From the NCBI GenBank assembly GCA_025980465.1, contig JAICXJ010000026.1, forward strand, positions 1 to 44,130: 44,130 nucleotides of DNA. Direction: 5' to 3'. Of the stretch, positions 33,736 through 43,284 are shown piece after piece; position 1 is the stretch's first letter; each line of letters starts with the position of its first letter. This DNA is from Frankiales bacterium (lineage in GTDB: Bacteria; Actinomycetota; Actinomycetes; JAFAQI01). Both the position numbers and the translations under genes were made by a program. The notes under the pieces are model-generated. The model made no database searches, was not told the DNA's origin, and was given only the letters and a program-made list of their open reading frames with translations.

Positions 33736-34227
33736 ATGGCCGACAGGGATGGCCTCGACGAGCTGCATTCGCTCGCCGAGGCGATCTCGCAGGACGCGCA
33801 CGGCTGGCGCCAACATCGCCGTGAGCGTGCGTTGGCGCGCGCCCATCAGCGCCTCGAGGCGCAGATGTTGGCGCCGACGAAACGTCGCGGCCGGCATCGG
33901 ATGCTCGCGGCGTCGGTCGTGGTGGTGTTCGCGGCTGCCCTCGCGATCGCAGGTCTGCAGATTCGCCAGCACGCACGCCATCACCCGCCGCCGCTGCCGT
34001 CCATCGCGGACACCGTCCCCGGGTACCAACTGCCCGACGTGAGGGCGGGTCGTGAAGCGGCCGCTGCACTAGCCGCGGAGGGTCGAGCCAGCGACGTGTT
34101 CTCTTGCCAGCAATGGTTCGACTCGCATGGGTTTGGCACCAACCCGACCACGTCTTCAATCGGCTGGCACGAAGTGTTCATGAGGTCCTGTCTCAACACC
34201 TCGTCACCGTCACTGAGTGATGGATAG
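33736..34227 (+). CDS. Small single-pass membrane protein of unknown function
   Basis: About 163 residues with a charged helical N-terminus (HRRERALARAHQRLEAQ), one transmembrane segment (about 58-75) and a periplasmic-side tail containing two cysteines (SCQQW and RSCLN). It is not recognised as a known family; the layout vaguely resembles anti-sigma or pilus-accessory proteins. Start ATG 33736 follows GGGGAG at six bases; ATG 33706 is also in frame. It precedes the pseudopilin genes by 108 bases containing the structured element. Confidence 0.55.
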   Translation: MADRDGLDELHSLAEAISQDAHGWRQHRRERALARAHQRLEAQMLAPTKRRGRHRMLAASVVVVFAAALAIAGLQIRQHARHHPPPLPSIADTVPGYQLPDVRAGREAAAALAAEGRASDVFSCQQWFDSHGFGTNPTTSSIGWHEVFMRSCLNTSSPSLSDG

Positions 34228-34234
34228 GACACGG

Positions 34235-34316
34235 TTCGGGCTATTTACCCCCTACGGCTAGGCACAACGGGCTAGCGAAGATGACCCGTTGATCTTCAAC
34301 AGGGCCATAGCCCGAA
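34235..34316 (+). ncRNA. Structured leader RNA, possible switch, before the pseudopilin operon
   Basis: A 10-bp perfect outer stem (TTCGGGCTAT 34235-34244 with ATAGCCCGAA 34307-34316) closes an 82-base element. Inside, two hairpins compete. P2 is CAACGGG (34265-34271) with CCCGTTG (34285-34291). P3 is CCCGTTGA (34285-34292) with TCAAC-A-GGG (34296-34304). They share 34285-34291, so only one can form. This is riboswitch- or attenuator-like. It ends 19 bases before the first pseudopilin start, with no U-run, so translational control or antitermination is more likely than a simple terminator. I do not recognise a known class; key c-di-GMP riboswitch sequences are not present. Confidence 0.55.
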
Positions 34317-34335
34317 GGCCGATATTTGAATCGCG

Positions 34336-35517
34336 ATGAACGTTCACCAAGTCTCGCTCTGGGATCGGGTGCGACCGATTCGGCGACGAGCCCACGCCGC
34401 CAATCTCGATCAGGGAATGACCCTCGTCGAGATCCTCGTCGCGATCACACTAGTTACCGTCGCAGTGCTAGGCCTGCTTGGTGAACTCGCGTCGTACATC
34501 AAGCAGCAGCACCTCGAGAAGACCCAGGCGACGGCGCTCCACCTCGCCAACGGCTCACTCGAGTCGGCGCAGCAAATGAGCTTCGCCAACCTCAAAACTC
34601 TGGCCGGGACGACGACCGCGACCAAGTCGGTCCTCGGCACGAACTACACCGAGACCACCAATGTGCAGGTGTGCTCGGCGACTGACCTCCCCAGCGTCTG
34701 CACCACCCCGTCCGGCTCGACGGCGCAGGTCGTGCACGCGAGTGTCACCGTCAACTGGACCGCCAACGGCGGCCAGCACACCGTGCAACTGCAGCGCGGC
34801 TACTCCGACAACAGCGCCAGCACGGTGAGCAGCTCGACGAGTCCGCTCGGCAGCTGTGGGGGCGGCGGTACGACGCTCGTCGCCGGCAGCCTCTCGCTGT
34901 CACCGTCCAGTGTCGCGGTGGACAGCTCGAGTCATCCGACCAGTGACGTCACCGTCACGCTGACCCAGACCGGTCTGGCCAACGCGACCTGTGTTCCCTT
35001 GACGTGGAGCGACGACACCGGGTCGCACCAGGCGACGATGACCGGTAGTAACGGGACGTACTCGGTCACCATCGCGAAGTCATCCATCACCAAGGCGGTG
35101 ACCACCAGCGGGACGGTGACCTTCACCGCAACCGTGCCAGGCAGCCAGGCGGTGCCGAGCAAGTCGCTGACGATCGTCGGGCAGCCCACGTTCGGCACCT
35201 GCTCGATCCAGGTCGCCGGACTGGGCCTGAACACCATCACCCTCAAGCTGCTCACCCGCAACTCGCTCTTCGCGGTGCCGATGTCGTGCACCACGACAAA
35301 CCTGTCCGCCACCGACACCGTGCAGGCCACGTATGCCAGCGGCACCGGCACCAGGACGGTCAGCATGACGAGCACCGATGGCTCGAACTGGACGGCCACC
35401 CTGCCGGCCAACACTGCGATGGCGAGTTCCGGGCTCACCGAGTCATTCACGTTCTCGCTCAAGCGGTCGAGCGACAACGCGACCGCGACGAAGTCCGTCT
35501 CGGCGGTGCTCGCATGA
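34336..35517 (+). CDS. Pseudopilin-like protein with prepilin N-terminus and large beta-rich domain
   Basis: The 393-residue protein has the prepilin leader and processing motif G-M-TLVEILVAITLV near residues 31-45 (cleavage after the Gly of DQG, with Glu at +5). It continues as a hydrophobic helix and then about 330 residues rich in Ser/Thr/Gly in tandem strand patterns. This looks like a minor pilin/pseudopilin or a cell-surface Ig-like adhesin carried on a pilin stalk. ATG 34336 lacks a strong ribosome site, in keeping with control by the structured leader. Its stop overlaps the next start (ATGA). Confidence 0.75.
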   Translation: MNVHQVSLWDRVRPIRRRAHAANLDQGMTLVEILVAITLVTVAVLGLLGELASYIKQQHLEKTQATALHLANGSLESAQQMSFANLKTLAGTTTATKSVLGTNYTETTNVQVCSATDLPSVCTTPSGSTAQVVHASVTVNWTANGGQHTVQLQRGYSDNSASTVSSSTSPLGSCGGGGTTLVAGSLSLSPSSVAVDSSSHPTSDVTVTLTQTGLANATCVPLTWSDDTGSHQATMTGSNGTYSVTIAKSSITKAVTTSGTVTFTATVPGSQAVPSKSLTIVGQPTFGTCSIQVAGLGLNTITLKLLTRNSLFAVPMSCTTTNLSATDTVQATYASGTGTRTVSMTSTDGSNWTATLPANTAMASSGLTESFTFSLKRSSDNATATKSVSAVLA

Positions 35518-36170
35518 CAGGCCATCGAGTGGTGGCACTGGCTCGGCACCGGGCTCGCCGGTCCGACCGCGGCTTCACCCTGACCGAGTTGTTGGTGGCG
35601 ATCGTGCTCTTCGCGCTTGTGGGCGGGGCGATCAGCACCGCGGCCGTCTCCGGGCTTCGCCACCAGCGCGAGGTCCAGGACCGCGGCGACGCACTTGCCA
35701 AGGCCCGCACCGCGCTTCAGCGGGTCGACCGTGACATCCGTTCCGCGTCGCCGCTCCTCGCGGCGAGCAGCACGCAGCTGGTGATGCTCGAGACCGGAGC
35801 AAGCACGACGACGAAGATCTGCTATCTCGTCGAGTCGACCTCCAGCACCGCCGCCGAGCTGGTCCAGACCCCGGTCGCCTCGTCGGCTAGTTGTCCGGCG
35901 GCAGCGACCACCGACTCGACGATCCTGCTGACGAACGTCGTCGACACCGCGACCACTCCGGTCTTCTCGTTCTCCCCGACGACCACGTACACGAACTCGA
36001 CCGGAAGCGTGACGGCAAGCACTTGTGCATTCACCGCGGCGGCGTGGGCCGGCTGGTACGACCCGTCCTGCGTGGGGACGGTCACCGTCCAGCTCAGCGT
36101 GCAGCCGTCGAGTCTTAGCGGGCCGGTGACGGTCTCGGACAACGGCACCGAGCTCAGGAACGCGTCATGA
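35514..36170 (+). CDS. Pseudopilin-like protein (prepilin N-terminus)
   Basis: The 218-residue protein has the prepilin motif RG|FTLTELLVAIVLFAL (Glu at +5 after the cleaved Gly; near residues 19-33). A hydrophobic helix and a Ser/Thr-rich exported domain with several Cys follow. It resembles PilW/PulJ-like minor pseudopilins. Overlaps at both ends (ATGA with the preceding and following genes) make it the middle of a translationally coupled three-gene operon. Confidence 0.78.
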   Translation: MTGHRVVALARHRARRSDRGFTLTELLVAIVLFALVGGAISTAAVSGLRHQREVQDRGDALAKARTALQRVDRDIRSASPLLAASSTQLVMLETGASTTTKICYLVESTSSTAAELVQTPVASSASCPAAATTDSTILLTNVVDTATTPVFSFSPTTTYTNSTGSVTASTCAFTAAAWAGWYDPSCVGTVTVQLSVQPSSLSGPVTVSDNGTELRNAS

Positions 36171-37471
36171 CGACCGTCTGGCGGCGGATCCATGCCGACG
36201 ACTCGGGAAGCATCGTCATGGCGCTGCTCGGCATCGTGATCCTCACCAGTGTGGTGACGATCGGGCTCGCAACCGTGGTCAAGGGTCAAGTCCAGAGCCG
36301 TCATGACAACGCCTTCTCCCAAGCGTTGACCGGCGCGGAAACCGGGCTGGGCGCGATGGTCGCCCAGATCAAAGCCAGCCCCACCTCGGCGTCGTTTTCG
36401 ACGCTGACCGGCACCAACACGACCACCGGGGCGAGCTACGTCACGTCGGCAAGCCTGTCGAACAGCGTCTGGACCATCGACTCGAAGGGCACGGCGACGA
36501 CCCAGAAGAACACGATCACCCGTGAGGTGAAGGAGAACGTCACCGTCTCCGGCATCTACTCGGTCCCGCTGTTCGGTGACACCCAGCTGTCGATGGGATC
36601 AGGCTCCGGCGTCAACCAATACGACTCCGGCACGAATGGGTCCGCCTCGAACTCCACGTGCGGCACACTTCCGGACACCGGGCTGCTCGGCAGCGGCTTG
36701 GTCGCCACCACGATGTGCACCCCGACCATCTCGAGCACCGGCCTCGCCGCGACGGATGGTTCGCTGACCATGAACAGCGGCGACCTCAGCAGCTTCTCCC
36801 AGGTCGACGTCGACAACGCAGCCATCTCCGGCTATACCGACCCGGAGCGGACTGGTACCTGTGTCGGAGACGCAACGTCCTGCGCGTCGAGCACGGTGGT
36901 GACGTCGGCAGACTCGTTGAACTATCCCGCCAGCACCCGGTGCTCGAGCGGTATCGGCGCGACTGCCTCGGCGATCACCGGCTCGAACTATCTCGCCGCG
37001 GGCGCGGTCTACAACCTGGTCGGCAACCTCACCCTCAACGCCGCTGTCACCGCCAACATCACCAACCTGGCGTCCTCCGGAATCACGCTGTGCTTCAACA
37101 CGAGCTTGTTCGTGCCGTCCCTCGGTGCCGCGGGCGTCACGGTTCCGTGGAACAGCTACGTCACGAGCGTGCTGCCGCTGGAGTACGCACCGCGGCCGCC
37201 GTCCACGCTGACCCTGATCGACACCAGTACGACGATGGGCGCCTCAACGATCTACCTCGGCGACGGCCTCAACCCCGAGACGGCGATCAGCGCCGTGATC
37301 TACGCGCCGGACGCGAACTGTGTCGTGAACGGCCACCTCGACTTGTACGGCGTACTGGTGTGCGGCAGCATCTCGGCGCCGGGCGGGGTCACGGTGCACT
37401 ACGACAAGGAGCTCAACGCAACCTTCTCCGAGGACAGCGTCACCGTCTCGGACTGGCGCGAGATCCACTGA
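36167..37471 (+). CDS. PilX-like exported protein with N-terminal membrane segment
   Basis: The 434-residue protein has an N-terminal hydrophobic segment (ADDSGSIVMALLGIVILTSVVTI, split across residues about 10-32). The region lacks the Gly-Phe/Glu prepilin site but fits PilX/PulK-type minor pilins. It is followed by a long Ser/Thr/Gly-rich beta-domain with paired Cys. It probably assembles with the two preceding pseudopilins. The C-terminus (LYGVLVCGSISAPGGVTVHYD) looks like a repeat-stacked beta fold. Its stop is 12 bases from the convergent cNMP-binding gene. Confidence 0.65.
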   Translation: MTTVWRRIHADDSGSIVMALLGIVILTSVVTIGLATVVKGQVQSRHDNAFSQALTGAETGLGAMVAQIKASPTSASFSTLTGTNTTTGASYVTSASLSNSVWTIDSKGTATTQKNTITREVKENVTVSGIYSVPLFGDTQLSMGSGSGVNQYDSGTNGSASNSTCGTLPDTGLLGSGLVATTMCTPTISSTGLAATDGSLTMNSGDLSSFSQVDVDNAAISGYTDPERTGTCVGDATSCASSTVVTSADSLNYPASTRCSSGIGATASAITGSNYLAAGAVYNLVGNLTLNAAVTANITNLASSGITLCFNTSLFVPSLGAAGVTVPWNSYVTSVLPLEYAPRPPSTLTLIDTSTTMGASTIYLGDGLNPETAISAVIYAPDANCVVNGHLDLYGVLVCGSISAPGGVTVHYDKELNATFSEDSVTVSDWREIH

Positions 37472-37483
37472 CCCCGCTGGTGG

Positions 37484-37906
37484 CTATGCCTCATCGGCTG
37501 CCGTAGCGGCGGGCTCGGTGCGGGCCAGCAGCACCGATTTGAGCGACGGCCGTCGGTCAATGAGCTTGCCGAACTCCTCGGCGCTGATGTGAAGCAGGTC
37601 GAGCGCGGTCGTCGAGGTCACCGTCGCGTTGCGCAGCTTGCGGCTGGCGAGTCCGGCTTCGCCCACGACCGCGCCGGTGGTGATCGAGGCGACCGTCTCG
37701 CCCTTGACGATCACATCGGCGTCACCGTCGAGGATGACGTAACAGGCGTCGGCCGGGGTCTCCTGGTGGATCAGTGGCCAGTTCGCGGGGATGCTGGTGC
37801 GATTCGAGTGATTGGCCAGATCCTCGAGGTCAGCGCGACTGCAGCCGGCAAACGCGGACTGCGCGGTGAGCGCGGCCACGATCTCTTTGGCGTCGGCCTT
37901 CGTCAT
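37484..37906 (-). CDS. Solitary cyclic-nucleotide-binding domain protein (second copy)
   Basis: The 140-residue protein has the CAP_ED pattern (YVILDGDADVIVKG, then AVVGEAGLASRKLRNATVTS; the Glu and Arg of the phosphate cassette are there) and no DNA-binding domain. It shares its design but not close sequence with 17953-18387. ATG 37906 follows GGAGG by six bases. The open frame further upstream is antisense to the AarF gene region. It lies downstream of the AarF gene, same strand, 88-base gap. Partner unknown. Confidence 0.8.
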   Translation of the reverse strand: MTKADAKEIVAALTAQSAFAGCSRADLEDLANHSNRTSIPANWPLIHQETPADACYVILDGDADVIVKGETVASITTGAVVGEAGLASRKLRNATVTSTTALDLLHISAEEFGKLIDRRPSLKSVLLARTEPAATAADEA

Positions 37907-37994
37907 CTCGATCCTCCGTAGGCGTCCGTTTGGCGTTGATCCTAGGCGCGCCGGGCGGTCGGCAGGCGAACCGGTCACGCAAGCCCGAAGCGAG

Positions 37995-39314
37995 CTAATC
38001 GTCGGAGTCTGCGAGGCCCGGGAGCCAGCGTTCGACCTCCTCGCGGTAGCCGAACTCGGCATCGAGCTGACACAGGACGCCGACCAGCCCGGCGCCGACC
38101 CGGTGCATGAGCAGATACTCCGGCGGCAGGTTGAGCTGCCGGCCGAGCTGCGCGGCCGGCGATCGCGGGTCGGCCACCCGAGCTGCCTCGCGGCGCAGCC
38201 AGCGCCGGTTGAAGTGAAAGGTCTCCGCGCGAAGCGGCTCCAGCAGCGGGAGCACGTAGTCGAGCACCGCCTCGGCGTCGACATCGAGCCCTTCCGGCAC
38301 GAAGCCGAGGTCGCGCAGCCCGTCGAGGACGTCCTCCGCCCGGCCTTGCAGTGCGAGCCGGCCGAGCGGACCGAGTGACGGCGGCAGCCCATCCGGCAGC
38401 CGGTTGACCGCGCCGTAGTCGAGCACCGCCATCCGGCCGTCATCGGTGAGCCGGAAGTTGCCCGGATGCGGATCGGCGTGGAGCAACCCGCACCGAGCCG
38501 GGCCGGAGAGCAGAAACCGGACGAACAGCTCGCCGGCGCGATTGCGCTCGTCGGCCGAGCCCTCGCGGATGATCACTGACAGCGGGATGCCGTCGACCCA
38601 CTCGGTGACCAGCACATCGCCGGAGCGCTCGACGACCTTCGGAATCAGGATGTCCGGGTCGCCGTCGTACGCCGCGGCGAAGGCCGCCTGTGACTCGGCC
38701 TCGAGCTCGTAATCGAGCTCCTCGCGGACCCGGGCCTTCAGCTCCTTCACCAGCGGCTTGATGTCCAGCCCGGGGCTGAGCACGGAGAACAGCCGGGCGA
38801 AGCGGGCGACCTGGTTGAGGTCGGAGATCAACGCCGGGCCGGCGCCGGGGTACTGCAGCTTGACGGCAACCTCCCGGCCGTCGTGCCAGACCGCCTTGTG
38901 CACCTGGCCGATCGAAGCGGCCGCGGCCGGCTTGTCGTTCCACTCCTGAAACTGCGACGCCCAGTCATCCCCGAGGCCGGCGGCGAGAACCCGGTGAACC
39001 GTGCCCGGCGGCATGGGAGGCGCGGCGTCCTGCAACTTCGTCAGGGCGGCCCGGTACGGCGCGGCCAGCTCCTCCGGAAGGGCCGCCTCGAACACCGACA
39101 GGGCCTGGCCGAACTTCATCGCGCCACCCTTGAGCTCCCCCAGCACCTTGAACAGCTGCTCCGCGGTGCGCTGCTGGACTTCGCTCGCGACGATCTCGGC
39201 CGGCCGCCCCCCGATGCGCTTGCCCACGCCGAGCGCAGTGCGACCGGCGACCCCGATCGGAAGGCTCGCGAGCTTCACGCTTCGCGAGATCGCCCACTTC
39301 GGGATATCCGTCAC
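37995..39314 (-). CDS. ABC1/AarF/UbiB-family atypical kinase
   Basis: The 439-residue protein has the family marks: KxGQ (GGAMKFGQALS), the Ala-rich AAASIGQVHKA loop, VAVKLQYPG and DPHPGNFR with a catalytic DYG (VLDYGAV). The family is linked to quinone/lipid homeostasis (UbiB, COQ8) as ATPases or kinases; a mycobacterial relative is Rv3197. GTG 39314 (TDIPKWAISRSVKLASLP) is the family N-terminus; ATG-like starts upstream would read through the promoter of gltA. It is divergent from the citrate synthase gene (60 bases). Confidence 0.88.
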   Translation of the reverse strand: MTDIPKWAISRSVKLASLPIGVAGRTALGVGKRIGGRPAEIVASEVQQRTAEQLFKVLGELKGGAMKFGQALSVFEAALPEELAAPYRAALTKLQDAAPPMPPGTVHRVLAAGLGDDWASQFQEWNDKPAAAASIGQVHKAVWHDGREVAVKLQYPGAGPALISDLNQVARFARLFSVLSPGLDIKPLVKELKARVREELDYELEAESQAAFAAAYDGDPDILIPKVVERSGDVLVTEWVDGIPLSVIIREGSADERNRAGELFVRFLLSGPARCGLLHADPHPGNFRLTDDGRMAVLDYGAVNRLPDGLPPSLGPLGRLALQGRAEDVLDGLRDLGFVPEGLDVDAEAVLDYVLPLLEPLRAETFHFNRRWLRREAARVADPRSPAAQLGRQLNLPPEYLLMHRVGAGLVGVLCQLDAEFGYREEVERWLPGLADSDD

Positions 39315-39374
39315 CCCTCTATTCTCGTTGATCGGTAGAAGGAACGACGTTCGGTGTGTGCCCGAGGAGAGAAA

Positions 39375-40658
<1,284 letters not shown>

Positions 40659-40659
40659 C

Positions 40660-41772
40660 GTGAGCCAGCTGCGTGCCGTCCCGGCGGGCGGTCGCCTCGT
40701 CCACATCGGATTCGACAAGACCGGGACGACCTCGCTTCAAGGCGCATTTCACCGCGACCGCGATCGGTTGCGCTCGCTCGGCGTGATCTATCCGGGCGCC
40801 GAGCGCTACCACAAGAGTGCCGGCGTCGCAGTGACCGAGGCTCGCGGCAACACCGGCGATCGCCCGGTGACGATGGCCGACTGGGAGGAGCTGGTCGGCG
40901 AAGTCGCCGCCGCGCCGCCCGTCCCCCGGGTGTTCATCAGCAGCGAATGGCTGTGCCGAGCCGACGACAAGCAGGCGCAACGGGTGGTCGGTGAACTCGG
41001 CGGTCAGGCCGTCCGGATCGTCGCGACGCTGCGCCCGCTCGCCAAGATCCTTCCCTCGGCATGGCAGCAGTACGTGAAGGACGGTTTCACCGGCGACTAC
41101 GAGCCCTGGCTACGCGGCATGCTGCTCGAGGCGCCGTACCAGCAACCGACGCCGTGGTTTTGGATCCGGCACAGCCACGACCGAGTGCTCGGCAGGTGGG
41201 CGAAGCTCGTCGGCGCGGAGAACGTCACCGCGATTGTCGTCTCGGAGTCGGACCGCGAGCTGATGTTCCGTCAGTTCGAGCAGCTATTGGGCCTGGCGCC
41301 CCGGACCCTCCTGCCCGAGCCGGAGAGCAAGCAGAACTCGTCGCTGACCTGGCCCGAGGCCCAGATGCTGCGCCGGGTCAATCAGGCGTTTCGCGACAAC
41401 GGCTGGTCCGACGCGTCGTACGGGCTGGTTATCCGTTCTGGGCTCACGCCACGGCTGGCCGCGGCGCGAGCGGCGGCCGCCGACGAGAGCGCGGCGATCC
41501 CGACCCCGCCGTGGGCGCTCGAGCGGGCGGCCGAGATCGGTGCCGCCGCCGCCGCCGCGATCCGGGCGCTCGGCGTCTGCGTCGTCGGCGACCTCGACTC
41601 GCTCGGGCGGCCAGCCGCTGATGAACCAGGCGGTACGCCGCCGGCGTTGGTGCCGGCCCGAAGCGTCGCGCAGGCGATCGCCGGCGTGCTCATCGCTGCC
41701 CAGCGTTCGCCACAGCCGACGAGCGAAACCCGCGCTGGGTCCCGGCCGATCTCGCCGCTCCCCGAGTTTTGA
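40660..41772 (+). CDS. Sulfotransferase-like protein
   Basis: The 370-residue protein begins HIGFDKTGTTSLQ, a PAPS 5'-phosphosulfate loop, and has later RIVATLRPL and a conserved PSAW segment. It probably moves sulfate from PAPS to a glycan, lipid or protein. The Ala-rich C-terminal 90 residues look disordered. GTG start one base after the citrate synthase stop, so the pair is co-transcribed, but no metabolic link is obvious. The stop abuts the convergent E1-like gene. Confidence 0.65.
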   Translation: MSQLRAVPAGGRLVHIGFDKTGTTSLQGAFHRDRDRLRSLGVIYPGAERYHKSAGVAVTEARGNTGDRPVTMADWEELVGEVAAAPPVPRVFISSEWLCRADDKQAQRVVGELGGQAVRIVATLRPLAKILPSAWQQYVKDGFTGDYEPWLRGMLLEAPYQQPTPWFWIRHSHDRVLGRWAKLVGAENVTAIVVSESDRELMFRQFEQLLGLAPRTLLPEPESKQNSSLTWPEAQMLRRVNQAFRDNGWSDASYGLVIRSGLTPRLAAARAAAADESAAIPTPPWALERAAEIGAAAAAAIRALGVCVVGDLDSLGRPAADEPGGTPPALVPARSVAQAIAGVLIAAQRSPQPTSETRAGSRPISPLPEF

Positions 41773-42855
41773 TTAGGACGCCATCGGCTGGTCGGCGCCG
41801 CAGCCGCAGCCCGGATGGCCGCGTACGGCCTGGCGGCGCAGCCGCAGATCGGTCAGTGAGAGCTCGACGACGCCGCCCTTGAGCGGCGCCGGTGCGCTGT
41901 CGTCATCGAGCCAGCTCAACAAGTGGAGCGCGGCGAGAGCGGCGGCGGCGGCGGCGAGAGTGATGTCACAGGGTTCGACACCACGGCCGGCTCCGACGAG
42001 CTGGGCGGCGAGCGCCGGCCACGCCGGGTCGCGGTCAGCGCGGGCGAGCTCGACACAGCGCAGACACGCGGTGCGGCCGGGAATCACGAGCGGGCCGATC
42101 GCGGCGAGTGTCTCGCGAATGACGACCGGCAAGTGTGGGCGGTGGCGGACCGCGCGAAGCCATTCGGGCGGGATGGCCGGTTGGGTCGGCGCGAGGACCA
42201 CAACTGAACGTGCGGACTCCTGTCGCTCCGGGCCGTGCCGCATCGCGGCGACGACCCGGTTCGCTGCTTCGCCCCGGTTGTTGTCGGCCATCGGCTCTCG
42301 GACTCCGCCGGGTGCCAGGTCGGCAGCGCGAACGCCACCGTCATCGCTCACCTGGACGCGGCCGATGCCGGCGGCGGCGAGCAGTGCTGCGAGCGAGGCG
42401 CCGACGCGGCCGGCGCCGAGCACTTCGAGCTCGGTCGCCTGCCGGTCGGCCATGATCACCGCGGCCGCGCCCGGCTCGCGATCGCGGAGCGAGAGTGCCA
42501 GCAGGTCAGGTGCCAGCCGTGGCTGTGCGGTCGCGGCGACCCAGGTGGAGCTGTCGTCGAGCGCTCCGGCGCTCCGAAGCGTGCTGAGCAGCTCGACGTG
42601 GCGCTGCGGATCACCGGCCGCCGCCGCCGTCCGAGCGAGAGCAGCGTCGTCATGGCCGCCGTCCAACTGGGCGATCAACTCGGCGTCGAGCCGGTCGAGT
42701 CCGGTCAGCACGATCGCGCGGCGGGGGTCGATCCCGAGTTGCAGCGTGCCTGGAGCCCGCCACAGCCGATGCAGGGCGGCCTTGATCAGCGGGCGGAACG
42801 GCACTGGCTGGATGGGCACGGGGCAGCCTGGCAGGAACAACGGCTCGACGCTCAT
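41773..42855 (-). CDS. E1/ThiF-like adenylating or TOMM cyclodehydratase-related protein
   Basis: The 360-residue protein has a winged N-terminal part (LQLGIDPRRAIVLTGL) and a Rossmann-type loop LGAGRVGASLA. Zinc cysteines are CLRC (in TACLRCVEL) and CGC near the C-terminus. This is the bacteriocin-type E1-like family, typically a YcaO partner; here no YcaO or precursor peptide is adjacent. In mycobacteria the relative Rv3196 neighbours the ABC1 gene Rv3197, matching this window. The reaction is unknown. Chosen start ATG 42855 by family N-terminus; ribosome site weak. Confidence 0.7.
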   Translation of the reverse strand: MSVEPLFLPGCPVPIQPVPFRPLIKAALHRLWRAPGTLQLGIDPRRAIVLTGLDRLDAELIAQLDGGHDDAALARTAAAAGDPQRHVELLSTLRSAGALDDSSTWVAATAQPRLAPDLLALSLRDREPGAAAVIMADRQATELEVLGAGRVGASLAALLAAAGIGRVQVSDDGGVRAADLAPGGVREPMADNNRGEAANRVVAAMRHGPERQESARSVVVLAPTQPAIPPEWLRAVRHRPHLPVVIRETLAAIGPLVIPGRTACLRCVELARADRDPAWPALAAQLVGAGRGVEPCDITLAAAAAALAALHLLSWLDDDSAPAPLKGGVVELSLTDLRLRRQAVRGHPGCGCGADQPMAS

Positions 42856-42906
42856 CGCTGTCCACAGCCGCGCTCTGCCGCGCAACCGATGGGGGCTCGC
42901 CCAACA

Positions 42907-42941
42907 CGAGCGGCGCCTGGCGGTCTGCCAGGCGCCGCTCG
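42907..42941 (-). terminator. 15-bp perfect hairpin terminator
   Basis: The arms 42907-42921 and 42927-42941 are perfectly complementary with a 5-base loop (GGTCT), GC-rich. It lies 37 bases after the stop of the small zinc-ribbon gene (read leftwards) and 51 bases before the E1-like gene start. A U-run is lacking, as common in actinobacteria. It should end the zinc-ribbon transcript. Confidence 0.75.
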
Positions 42942-42977
42942 CGGCGTACTCGGGATCGGGCCTGCGGCCCGATCGGG

Positions 42978-43130
42978 TTACGCCTTGCCCAGGATCCGGT
43001 TGACCTTGGTCCCGCAGACCGGGCATGGGCCCTGCGCCATCCGACGGCCGGAGTCGCTGGTGCGAACCTCGCCCTCGAATGTCCTCTTCTCCTTGCACTT
43101 CACGCAGTAGCCCTCATAGGTTTCGGCCAT
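42978..43130 (-). CDS. Small zinc-ribbon protein (DUF5679-like)
   Basis: The 50-residue protein is MAETYEGYCVKCKEKR... with CVKC and CPVC pairs, a four-Cys zinc ribbon, then RILGKA. It is a tiny conserved actinobacterial protein of unknown function. ATG 43130 follows GGAGGA with six bases (GAGGAGGACCAG). The frame continues upstream to 43382 but that part is antisense to the crotonase gene and promoter. It is divergent from the crotonase gene. Confidence 0.88.
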   Translation of the reverse strand: MAETYEGYCVKCKEKRTFEGEVRTSDSGRRMAQGPCPVCGTKVNRILGKA

Positions 43131-43248
43131 CTGGTCCTCCTCGAATGGATCGCCGATCGGCCGGACGCCGGCCGAACCTCCGCTTAAAACCCTACCGTCG
43201 CTACGCTCAAAACCCCGGTATCCGAGCGTGGAGCGTGGCGCCCTAACT

Positions 43249-43261
43249 TTACCCGGGGTAA
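43249..43261. promoter_or_regulatory. Inverted repeat, candidate operator before the crotonase gene
   Basis: TTACCC G GGGTAA is a 6-bp inverted repeat with a one-base centre, 23 bases upstream of the crotonase ATG and in the gap divergent from the zinc-ribbon gene. Its placement suits a repressor site over the start region. No regulator can be assigned. Confidence 0.4.
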
Positions 43262-43284
43262 CCGAATCTGATTCTGGAGGCACG

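Noticed and set aside
34235..34316. Identification of the leader as a known c-di-GMP (GEMM) or cobalamin riboswitch
   Set aside because: The conserved core sequences of those classes, such as GGCAAACC with GGGACGCAAAGCC, are missing; it is left as an unknown structured element.
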